A program made the position numbers and the translations under genes. The notes under the pieces were generated by a model that searched no databases, was not told the DNA's origin, and saw only the letters and a program-made list of their open reading frames with translations. DNA of 9,975 nucleotides, taken from positions 1-9,975 of the forward strand of contig JAISYY010000040.1 in NCBI GenBank assembly GCA_031269635.1. Direction: 5' to 3'. Source of the DNA: Tannerella sp. GTDB lineage: Bacteria > Bacteroidota > Bacteroidia > Bacteroidales > Tannerellaceae. Positions 1-6,337 of this stretch are shown one piece after another. Positions within the stretch are counted from its first letter, which is position 1. Each line of letters opens with the position of its first letter.

Positions 1-94
1 CATGCAGCAAGCCGGCCTGCTTGCCTACGTCCACGGCAAGTATTACGGCCTGGCCGATATGATCGGACATTTCGGATGGTCCGTGAAAAGAAAG

Positions 95-97
<3 letters not shown>
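1..97 (+). CDS. 3' end of an unrecognised protein gene (partial)
   Basis: An open frame enters from the left edge and ends at TGA 95-97, giving about 32 residues that end GLADMIGHFGWSVKRK. The composition (aromatics, glycine, basic end) is protein-like, and the other two forward frames read poorly. I do not recognise the family. The tail looks like the C-terminus of a cytosolic or peripheral membrane enzyme, but that is only an impression. An in-frame ATG lies at 2-4, but the gene almost certainly starts outside the window. Its stop codon lies at the left edge of a degenerate heptamer repeat. The next gene to the right is convergent and ends about 1 kb away, so this is probably the last gene of its transcription unit. 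Confidence 0.6.
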
Positions 98-154
<57 letters not shown>

Positions 155-212
155 GCCGCTTCGTCATCTTATACATAGAATCCGCAGTTGCGGAAAAACT
201 GCTTTCCACTCC

Positions 213-246
213 CGGCAGGAAATCCGCAACTGCGGATTTCCTGCCG
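213..246. repeat. Strongest hairpin of the array, 16-bp perfect arms
   Basis: Positions 213-228 are exactly reverse-complementary to 231-246, with only AC (229-230) between them. It is the array unit at 224 with arms lengthened outward by CGGCAGG/CCTGCCG. As RNA it would form a very stable stem, though with so tight a centre the innermost pairs would open to make a loop. There is no U-run after it, so it is not a canonical intrinsic terminator on either strand. Confidence 0.85.
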
Positions 247-430
247 CGCACGTCAAAATGCTTTCCGCAGTTGCGGATTTCTTGTTTGACACCCTTAAAT
301 TAAAATCCGCAACTGCGGATTTCATTTTTGATACCTTGAAATTAAAATCCGCAATTGCGGATTTCGTTTTTGATACCCCAAACATAAAATCCGCAACTGC
401 GGACGACGTTTTAAAGTGCGCGGCGGCAAA

Positions 431-676
431 TCCGCAACTGCGGACGGCGTCCGGAACACAGCGGGAAGAAATCCGCAGCTGCGGATTCCTTTCTAAACCT
501 TGCGGGATACTTTCCGCAGCCGGGGGAAATGCGCCGCGCCCGCCGGCATGAAATCTGCAACTGCGGACGGCGTCCGGAACATAGCGGAAAGAACTCAGTA
601 GCTGCGGATTCCTTTCTAAACCTTGCGGGATACTTTCCGCAGCCGGAGAAAACGCGCCGCGCCCGCCGGCATGAAA
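431..676. repeat. 123-bp tandem duplication (2 copies) within the array
   Basis: Copy A (431-553) and copy B (554-676) differ at about nine positions by eye, roughly 93% identity. Each holds three palindrome positions 41 bp apart, so 123 = 3 x 41 and the phasing continues through the duplication. A third, badly decayed copy seems to begin at 677. Three of the nine differences fall in one palindrome (CCGCAGCTGCGG at 473 against CAGTAGCTGCGG at 596). Because 123 is divisible by three, long open frames appear on both strands, but their Arg/Cys/Pro-rich translations do not look like protein. Confidence 0.9.
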
Positions 677-730
677 TCCGCAACAGCAGACAATGCGCCC
701 GCCGCTCCGGGAACATACCCGGCGCTACGG

Positions 731-1135
731 CAAATACCCCGAACGAGCCGGTACGCTTACGGTAGCGGCGGCGTGTGCGCCGGGGATTCCACGGGTATGG
801 GGTGATGTGTATAAGGGTTTATCGCCGGAGGGGGCGACGGAATAATGGCTTTTGCAACGGGCGGCGGGTGCGCCGACTGACGGGACGAAGGGGTTGAATC
901 TTTCCCGCTCAAAGCGTGGGGGAAGAACCGGATGATTGCTTAAACAGATGAAACGCACGGATTTACACACACATCACAAAATCCGGACGGTGGGGTGGGG
1001 CGGGTTGTTTCCTTTTCCCGGAGCGGGAAAGACGGGCGTTTGGATGTCGTCGGTTTCAGTAACATGTGCGTTTTATTTTAACGCCCGAAGATATATGTTT
1101 TTTCAAAAACGGAACCGTATGTATGGAAAAAAATA
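731..1135. other. GC-rich gene-free stretch between convergent genes
   Basis: I find no convincing gene here. A minus-strand open frame (725-970, 81 codons) has no ribosome-site context and an odd composition. Two small inverted repeats are visible: TTTCCCG/CGGGAAA with a 3-nt loop (1014-1030), and CGGATTT/AAATCCG with a 14-nt loop (958-964 and 979-985). The arms of the second match the outer arms of the palindrome array. Neither is followed by a T-run that would make a clear terminator. The stretch may be a decayed extension of the array. Confidence 0.5.
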
Positions 1136-1837
1136 TTATCTTTTTTGGGTGCCGTAACGAACGGAGCGGGTATTCCGGAAAGGCATAAGGTACGTGATTT
1201 TTGCGAGTATGACCTGGCTTGAGGCTTTGGAGAAGTAATCCTTGCGTTTCGTACCGTAGATGTCGCCGAAGGAATAGGTGTAGCGTCCTTCGAGCAGGAA
1301 ATAGCCTGCCCCGGTGCGGATTTCGATTCCGGCGCCGCCGCCGATGCCCCATTCTAACCTGTTTTCGACCGACATTTCGTGTTGTGCGGTCACAATGCTG
1401 CCCGGCATTTCTTCGCTGCGTTTTTCGGCGGTCGATTCGCTTAGCATGTAGCCTATGTGCGGCCCTGCGTTTATGAAGCCTTTCACGGTTTTCCCGCCGA
1501 ACTGGACGTGCGTAAGGAAAGGCAACTGCAGGTAATCCAGGCGGCGGCTGTATGTATATGCCGGCGCGGTCTCGTAGGCTTCGGCCCAGCCCTGCTGCGC
1601 ATAGTTCAGTTCGAGTTGCAGGCCGACGTTTTCGCCCATTGTCATCCGCCCGGTCAGTCCGAACGTCAGGCCCGCAAGCGTCCCCTGCGACACGCGCGGA
1701 TTGAAGGTGACGGACGAGAAAGTCGTTCCTCCCGAAACACCTGCGGAAAACTCATAGGGGTCGGTAATGACGATTTGCGCCCCGGCGGTGGAGGCCGCAG
1801 CGGCAAACAGCAATGCGGCGTATAGTTTTAATGTCAT
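1136..1837 (-). CDS. Outer membrane beta-barrel protein, PorT-like
   Basis: This 233-residue protein begins with a Sec signal peptide (about residues 1-20, MTLKLYAALLFAAAASTAGA, cut before QIV). The rest is made of short alternating amphipathic strands rich in Gly, Tyr and Phe, such as LQLELNYAQQGW, GFINAGPHIGYML, LEWGIGGGAGIEI and YFLLEGRYTYSFG. This is the pattern of the small porin-family/OMP_b-brl_2 barrels of Bacteroidota, whose members include PorT. The likely last strand (VILAKITYLMPF) is followed by an unusual basic tail of about 13 residues. The ATG (1835-1837) overlaps the TGA of the LysM gene as ATGA, so translation is probably coupled and no separate promoter is needed. The exact role is unknown: it could be a structural outer membrane protein or a partner of the LysM protein. 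Confidence 0.85.
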   Translation of the reverse strand: MTLKLYAALLFAAAASTAGAQIVITDPYEFSAGVSGGTTFSSVTFNPRVSQGTLAGLTFGLTGRMTMGENVGLQLELNYAQQGWAEAYETAPAYTYSRRLDYLQLPFLTHVQFGGKTVKGFINAGPHIGYMLSESTAEKRSEEMPGSIVTAQHEMSVENRLEWGIGGGAGIEIRTGAGYFLLEGRYTYSFGDIYGTKRKDYFSKASSQVILAKITYLMPFRNTRSVRYGTQKR

Positions 1838-3651
1838 TTGAAATCGGAACGTGTAACCGTGAAATCCCGGTTGTAATGAATGATGTAAATATTCGTATTG
1901 ATAAACCCTCCCCAGTTGTTCACACGCTCGAAGTTGAATCCGGTTTGCAAACTTTTATATTTGTGTTCGGAAATGTTGTTTTCAAAGCCGGTCCCATACT
2001 TATGCAGCGCCCCGAAGAAGAACATCCCGGTATCGAAGCCTAACATTCCATATTTGGGAATTGTCGACATGAGGTTTTTGCTGTACCAGTTTTTGTATTT
2101 GTCGTAAAACATTTTCACGCCCGGGTTCATATTGTCGGCATAAAACAGGCTGTATATATACGTATCGAGCGCATGGAAATCTTCCAGGCAGTCTTTGGTA
2201 TATGTCTGCCACACCGGGTAGCCGAAAAGGTTGATTTTGAACTCCGGTTTCGTTTCCGCTATGGAGCGCAGCACGGTTTTTATTTTCATGAGCGCACCCA
2301 GCGAGTTTGATACCGGCATGATGACATTCGGCTTGTCCGCCGCAAGCAGCGCCTCGATGTGTTCCGGGGGATTTGATGCGTCATAAACGGCATCCTTGTA
2401 AGGTATGTTCCGTTCTTTCAGATCCCTTTTAAATTCATTTACAAACTCGGTCTGGTTGTCCTTGTCCTTCGTGTCGAGGAACAGGATATTGTATTTGGCA
2501 AACAGGTTTGCCCCCGTATAAGCCGCATTTGCGTAGAGCAGGTTCTGCGGCGTATTTACCTGGAAGATATAGGCGTTATTCAGCACTTCATCGTTTCTTG
2601 ACGTGAACGGGATCACATATTTCGTTTTGCTGTTCAGTGCAAAGTCGGCGATTATCTTTATCTGTTCGTTCGAGACGCCGCCGATAATGAGGTTTACATC
2701 TTTCAGCTTTTGCCCTTCCTCCTTCAGTATCCGCTGCAAGGCCGCGGTGCCGTCGCCGATGTCGAAAACGAATAATTCCGTCGAAAACCCCATATTGCGG
2801 AGGCTGTCAACGGCAAGCAGCAGTCCTTCATAATATTCGGTCATGCTGTTCCCGGCGGCATTCGGCCTCCCCGCGCCGGCATTATACGGCAGGAGCAGAG
2901 CGACTTTCGGCGCATTGACACGCTTAATCTCACGTTTGGCGTTGAGCATGGCGTTCACTTCGCGGGCATCCGGCTCTGCCTCTTTCGGGAGATCCTTCTC
3001 GCTTATCCTTAACGGAATCCGGAGCGTCATGCCTCTCCGCAGGCCTCCCGCCAGTTCCGGGTTGAGTTTAAGCAATTCCTTTTCCGTCGTTTTGAAGGTC
3101 TTACATATATTATACATCGTCTCCCGCACCGGAACGGTGTAATAAATCTCTTTCGCGCCCTGGTTGTTTTCCACGATTTCCGTCGCCGGCTTTTGTTTTT
3201 TACCGGTAGGTATGCGTATCGTTTTACCGATCGAAAAACGCTCGTGCGACAATCCGGGGTTAGCCTCGAGGATGCTTTCGCCGCTCACCCCGTATTGTTT
3301 TGACACGCCGTAGAGCGTTTCCCTTGGCTGTATCGTGTGAAAGAGATAGGCATCCCCTGCTTCAGGGCCGGCCTCGGAAGTCTTCACGGTTTTTTTCTGG
3401 GGGATTTTTAGCTTGTCGCCGGCCCTTATTGCTTCTTCGCTTCCGATGTTCAGCCTGTAAATATCCTCCACTTTGACGTTGTACATTTTTGCGATCGAAT
3501 AAACGGTTTGTCCGCGTTCAATCGTATGATAAAATATATCATCGTCCTGTACGTTATTAATGGTACTCTGATTGTTTTGTGCGGATGTGTTTGTCGCAGT
3601 AAAACCAAATACCCATAGTAGTATTAATGCAAACAGCGCAATTCTTGTCAT
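1834..3651 (-). CDS. Triple-LysM periplasmic protein with type I periplasmic-binding-like domain
   Basis: From ATG 3649-3651 the product is 605 residues. An upstream in-frame TTG (3682-3684) would add 11 residues in front of the signal peptide, so the ATG is preferred. The signal peptide is about residues 1-25 (ends TNTSAQ). Three LysM modules follow at about 40-84, 104-148 and 170-213, each with the YHTIERGQTVYSIAK-type start and an IP end, and should bind peptidoglycan. A linker leads to a domain at about 249-605 beginning KVALLLPY, with LIIGGVSN and YVIPFTSRN segments. This is the class I periplasmic-binding fold (amino-acid/LivJ-like). Automated annotation often calls such proteins ABC transporter substrate-binding, but no transporter genes are nearby and LysM anchoring argues for a wall-associated role, perhaps sensing or a regulator analogous to LpoA (inference). 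It is the first gene of an operon with the barrel protein. Confidence 0.88.
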   Translation of the reverse strand: MTRIALFALILLWVFGFTATNTSAQNNQSTINNVQDDDIFYHTIERGQTVYSIAKMYNVKVEDIYRLNIGSEEAIRAGDKLKIPQKKTVKTSEAGPEAGDAYLFHTIQPRETLYGVSKQYGVSGESILEANPGLSHERFSIGKTIRIPTGKKQKPATEIVENNQGAKEIYYTVPVRETMYNICKTFKTTEKELLKLNPELAGGLRRGMTLRIPLRISEKDLPKEAEPDAREVNAMLNAKREIKRVNAPKVALLLPYNAGAGRPNAAGNSMTEYYEGLLLAVDSLRNMGFSTELFVFDIGDGTAALQRILKEEGQKLKDVNLIIGGVSNEQIKIIADFALNSKTKYVIPFTSRNDEVLNNAYIFQVNTPQNLLYANAAYTGANLFAKYNILFLDTKDKDNQTEFVNEFKRDLKERNIPYKDAVYDASNPPEHIEALLAADKPNVIMPVSNSLGALMKIKTVLRSIAETKPEFKINLFGYPVWQTYTKDCLEDFHALDTYIYSLFYADNMNPGVKMFYDKYKNWYSKNLMSTIPKYGMLGFDTGMFFFGALHKYGTGFENNISEHKYKSLQTGFNFERVNNWGGFINTNIYIIHYNRDFTVTRSDFK

Positions 3652-3681
3652 AGTTATAATATTTATTACTAATTGTGCCGA

Positions 3682-3713
3682 CAAAAATACAATATATGAT
3701 TGGAAAAGAGAAA
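3682..3713 (-). promoter_or_regulatory. Bacteroidota-type promoter for the LysM-barrel operon
   Basis: Read on the minus strand, TATTTTTG (3689-3682) fits the -7 consensus TAnnTTTG. A TTTC (3713-3710) lies 20 bp upstream in place of the usual -33 TTTG. Transcription would start near 3675, about 25 nt before the ATG at 3651, in an AT-rich leader with no Shine-Dalgarno site, as is usual in this phylum. The -33 element is imperfect. Confidence 0.55.
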
Positions 3714-3749
3714 CATTTCCGGATATTTTATTTCATGAGGGCGGGATAA

Positions 3750-3782
3750 TTTGTTATTGACTGATATTTTTTTGTAACTTTG
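3750..3782 (+). promoter_or_regulatory. Bacteroidota-type promoter for the CHU_C gene
   Basis: TTTG (3750-3753) and TAACTTTG (3775-3782) are separated by 21 bp, an exact fit to TTTG-N19-21-TAnnTTTG. The start point would fall around 3788-3790, leaving a leader of only about 12-14 nt, T-rich and without a Shine-Dalgarno sequence, before ATG 3802. It is arranged back to back with the LysM promoter. Confidence 0.7.
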
Positions 3783-3801
3783 GACGCTTATTTTGTTTTT
3801 T

Positions 3802-5175
3802 ATGGATAACAGTAAGAGAAGAAAATACAATCTGCTGCTTGCAGCGTTGCTGTTTGCCTGTATGTTACCGGCCCAGCAAACAGCGTATTATAAAGTGACG
3901 GGAGGACGGGGCGAGCCGCTCTTGGCTGATGATAATACGAACAACCGGATACAGGTTTATCTCGTTTACGGTATGGAAAACGTGCGGATAAGCTATACTT
4001 CGCCGTCGACGCCGCACCGGTGGTGCCGCTATAAGACAAAGCCGGACCTGAACAACCCCGAATACGTTCCTTCGGTGCAGGACGGTACGACGTCAACGAT
4101 TACGGACGTCGAAGACGGGTGCGGCTATTATGTGGACGAAGGCTCCATGAGGCGTTATGTCTGGATTATCGACTACAGCAAATATGAATTTGACATACGG
4201 GGTTTCCATATCGCGCCGGACTTTGACGAGTGTATCGGGCTACGTTTTGAAGGGGATGCCGACATGGAGGATATGATCTATTACACGCCGTCCGGCACGC
4301 CGGAAAAAGTGAAACGTGTCTTTGAACTAAGCTATGAGACGCTGAAATGGGATGAAGCGGCGAAGCGCTTTTCGCCGGAACGTGTCTTGAAAACATTCGA
4401 TACGCATCCTTTCGCAACATCGTTCACGCCGTCCTCGTCGCCCGACCTCGATTTCCCGCTTGTGCTGGCGGATACGGAGATCGGGCTGGCAGGCGATTTG
4501 TTTGCCCGTCACTTTGGCGTTGAGAAATCGGCGGCGATACCGTTCTACGAGGCGAAAGCGATCGAATTATATGCTGATACGGCCGTTGCGTATTCGGTCC
4601 CCGGCGGCAATGCGGATGTCCTGGCCGATGAATTGCAGGCTCCCGCGGAGGTGACGTTCCGGGCATACGCCAATACGCCCGTAGCATCGCTGTTTGCGTG
4701 GAAAATTTTTAAGGACGGGAACCCGTCGCCGGAAGTCGTCTTCAATGCGGAGGAACTTTCCTATACATTTGACCGGGAAGGCAAGTACAGGATAACGCTG
4801 GAAGTGAGCAACCGTTCGGGTGGCTGCATGAAAGAATACAGTGTCGACATCGCCATTACGGAGACGGTCATGGAGATTCCAAACGCATTTTCTCCCGGAA
4901 CGACTCCCGGCATTAATGACATATTCAGGGTCAAATATAAATCCGTAATGAATTTCCGGGGCTGGATTTTTAACCGCTGGGGAACGGAACTGTTTCACTG
5001 GAGCGACCCGTCGCAGGGGTGGGACGGTAAATACAGGGGAAAATATGTGCCTGCCGGAGCCTATTATTACCTGATAGAATATACGGGAACGGACGGCAAG
5101 GCGCGGGTGAAAAAGGGCGATGTGAACGTTTTCCGCACGAGAGCGATTGATACGACAGTTGACCCGGTAGAATAA
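3802..5175 (+). CDS. Secreted PKD / gliding-motility C-terminal (CHU_C) domain protein
   Basis: From ATG 3802 the protein has 457 residues; an in-frame TTG at 3793 would add only three. A basic N-terminus and hydrophobic core (LLLAALLFACMLPA, residues 11-24) form a signal peptide. The Cys at 20 is a poor lipobox, so lipidation is unlikely. Residues about 25-275 are a region I do not recognise. A PKD-like fold follows at about 281-352 (VTFRAYANTP to YTFDREGKYRITLEVSN). The gliding-motility-associated C-terminal domain is at about 357-445, with the family signatures IPNAFSPG, GINDIFRV, FNRWGTELF, GWDGKYRGK and PAGAYYYLIEY. In this family the C-terminal domain is a type B signal for the type IX secretion system, so export across the outer membrane is expected. 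No T9SS machinery gene is in the window. The gene has its own promoter and runs in the same direction as the transglycosylase 121 bp downstream. Confidence 0.88.
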   Translation: MDNSKRRKYNLLLAALLFACMLPAQQTAYYKVTGGRGEPLLADDNTNNRIQVYLVYGMENVRISYTSPSTPHRWCRYKTKPDLNNPEYVPSVQDGTTSTITDVEDGCGYYVDEGSMRRYVWIIDYSKYEFDIRGFHIAPDFDECIGLRFEGDADMEDMIYYTPSGTPEKVKRVFELSYETLKWDEAAKRFSPERVLKTFDTHPFATSFTPSSSPDLDFPLVLADTEIGLAGDLFARHFGVEKSAAIPFYEAKAIELYADTAVAYSVPGGNADVLADELQAPAEVTFRAYANTPVASLFAWKIFKDGNPSPEVVFNAEELSYTFDREGKYRITLEVSNRSGGCMKEYSVDIAITETVMEIPNAFSPGTTPGINDIFRVKYKSVMNFRGWIFNRWGTELFHWSDPSQGWDGKYRGKYVPAGAYYYLIEYTGTDGKARVKKGDVNVFRTRAIDTTVDPVE

Positions 5176-5190
5176 AACAACTTGTATGAT

Positions 5191-5253
5191 AACGCCGTGC
5201 AATCAAGAAATAACCCCGTGCAATCGCAAAATAATGCTGTGTGCCTGCGAAAT
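5191..5253. repeat. 21-bp tandem repeat, three copies
   Basis: Units 5191-5211, 5212-5232 and 5233-5253 align without gaps as AAygCCGTGCAATCgcAAAAT-like sequences; the third is the most diverged. They fill half of the intergenic space before the lytic transglycosylase gene. 21 bp is about two helical turns, so a tandem binding site is conceivable; simple slippage is the plain alternative. Confidence 0.75.
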
Positions 5254-5296
5254 CCGAATAAAAAGAGTTTTTACCACATTAAAATGAATAAATGAG

Positions 5297-6265
5297 ATGA
5301 AAATATTGCGTTTGACAATAAGTGTTTTTGCCGCAGGTATGCTTTGCCTGGCGGCTTTCCTGCTGGTTGGTTCCGAAGATTCGGTTTCCGTCAGGAAAAA
5401 TACGCCGGTTGTGGCGTCGTTTACCGTTTCGCCGGAGACGCCTTCGTCCATTCTTTTTTGCGGGAAGGAAATTGATCTTACCCGTTATAACATGCACGAA
5501 GGAATGGATCGTGAGTTAAGCAGTTTCACGTATTATCATTCCGCCACCATGCTGCTTATAAAACGGGCAAACCGCTATTTCCCGGTCATCGAGCCGATTC
5601 TGAAGGCGAACGGCATTCCCGATGACTTCAAATATCTGGCCGTTATAGAAAGTCACCTCGACCCTGTCGTCACATCTCCCGCCCGCGCCGTCGGCATGTG
5701 GCAGTTCCTCGAAAGTACGGGTAAAAGGTACGGCCTCCGCATAACGGCGACGGTCGACGAACGGCGGAATGTCGCCAAATCGACGGAAGCGGCATGTAAG
5801 TATCTGAAGGAGGCTTACGAAAAATACGGGGACTGGGTGACCGTTGCGTCTTCATATAACGCCGGAATGGGGCGCATATCGGGACAAATAGAACAACAGC
5901 AAGAGACGTCTGTCCTTAACCTGCATTTAGTCGAAGAAACAATGCGCTATCCTTACCGCATCTTTGCCGTTAAACGGATTTTCGAGAATCCTTATAAGTA
6001 TGGTTTCATTCTTAAACCGGAGAATCTTTATCGCCCGATAGCCTGCAAAGAGGTTGCGGTCTCCGAAGATATTACGAACTTGGCGGATTTCGCGCAGCAA
6101 CATGGGATAACGTATCATGACCTGAAATTTTTCAATCCCTGGCTGAAGGATTCAAGTCTCGTGACCGGCGGCGGAAAATACATTCTGTTGATTCCGGATA
6201 AAAATGAATTGTATTATAAAAATCCCAACACGTATGTGCACGACGGGCGATGGAACGCGAATTAA
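5297..6265 (+). CDS. mltD: Membrane-bound lytic murein transglycosylase, MltD-like (SLT domain)
   Basis: The 322-residue product should cleave the MurNAc-GlcNAc bond of peptidoglycan with formation of 1,6-anhydro-MurNAc, acting in the periplasm. An N-terminal hydrophobic segment (residues about 5-24) is a signal anchor or signal peptide. The SLT fold spans about 95-225 and shows the family motifs: YLAVIESHLDP with catalytic Glu118, SPARAVGMWQF (128-137) and ASSYNAGMGR (184-193). The C-terminus (about 255-302) resembles one degenerate LysM, NLADFAQQHGITYHDLKFFNP, where E. coli MltD has two clear LysM modules. The symbol is by similarity only. The start is ATG 5297; a three-codon frame (ATG AAT AAA TGA, 5284-5295) ends one base before it and might couple to it. 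No consensus promoter is visible, so it may be read from the CHU_C promoter. Confidence 0.9.
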   Translation: MKILRLTISVFAAGMLCLAAFLLVGSEDSVSVRKNTPVVASFTVSPETPSSILFCGKEIDLTRYNMHEGMDRELSSFTYYHSATMLLIKRANRYFPVIEPILKANGIPDDFKYLAVIESHLDPVVTSPARAVGMWQFLESTGKRYGLRITATVDERRNVAKSTEAACKYLKEAYEKYGDWVTVASSYNAGMGRISGQIEQQQETSVLNLHLVEETMRYPYRIFAVKRIFENPYKYGFILKPENLYRPIACKEVAVSEDITNLADFAQQHGITYHDLKFFNPWLKDSSLVTGGGKYILLIPDKNELYYKNPNTYVHDGRWNAN

Positions 6266-6285
6266 GAAAGCAGGGAACAATCACG

Positions 6286-6323
6286 AGTGGAGAATGGAGT
6301 TCTAATTCTTCATTCTTCATTTT
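6286..6323 (+). terminator. Possible hairpin between transglycosylase and uvrA, heptamer-derived
   Basis: 6286-6299 can pair with 6308-6321 as a 14-bp stem with three G-U pairs and an 8-nt loop, ending in TTTT (6320-6323). The right arm is the heptamer ATTCTTC repeated at 6305-6318 plus a partial copy. The stem is AT-rich and the T-run short, so termination would be weak; it may instead be simply a repeat relic. Confidence 0.35.
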
Positions 6324-6337
6324 AAAAGTTAAGTAAG

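Larger units (their letters stand above)
179..690. repeat. Phased array of ~13 palindromes, core CCGCARYTGCGG
   Basis: Twelve-base palindromic cores begin at 182, 224, 265, 307, 349, 391, 432 and 473, with recognisable degenerate copies at 514, 555, 596, 637 and 678. A very weak match begins at 719. The steps are 42, 41, 42, 42, 42, 41, 41, then 41 throughout; the mean over the first eight is 41.6 bp, close to four B-DNA turns. The best copies have 9-bp arms, as in AAATCCGCAATTGCGGATTT at 345-364, a perfect 20-bp palindrome. The central dinucleotide of the intact copies is AC, GT, AT or GC, always purine-pyrimidine. In the left half the intervening DNA is also repeated (T-rich, then GATACC, then AAATTAAAA). 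The array lies between convergent genes, which recalls REP/BIME elements. A protein-binding array or expanded terminator hairpin is also possible. The changing step size breaks any reading frame, so it is unlikely to be coding. Confidence 0.9.

Noticed and set aside
164..551. Small repeat proteins on both strands (KSAxADF motifs every 14 codons)
   Set aside because: The open frames follow from the 42-bp unit and collapse where steps become 41 bp. There is no start-site context, and similar peptides appear on both strands because the repeat is palindromic.
179..690. CRISPR array
   Set aside because: Repeats are about 20 bp with 21-22 bp gaps, too short for CRISPR. The gaps are themselves repeated rather than unique, the units lie in both orientations, and no cas gene is present.
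411..765. Arg/Cys-rich open frames across the 123-bp duplication
   Set aside because: They stay open because 123 is divisible by three. The composition is not protein-like and frames are open on both strands at once.
725..970. 81-codon minus-strand open frame
   Set aside because: GC-rich DNA has few stops by chance. There is no ribosome site, no recognisable motif and no promoter, so it is kept only as a note on the gene-free stretch.
1014..1030. Intrinsic terminator TTTCCCG-GAG-CGGGAAA
   Set aside because: The stem is good, but neither strand has a T-run after it, and it lies more than 100 bp beyond the end of the minus-strand operon.
3682..3684. TTG start for the LysM gene
   Set aside because: It would put 11 residues before a complete signal peptide and lies within the predicted -7 promoter element.
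4567..5202. 211-codon minus-strand open frame opposite the CHU_C gene
   Set aside because: It is a shadow of a well-supported gene with clear PKD and CHU_C domains, and its own translation shows no domain.
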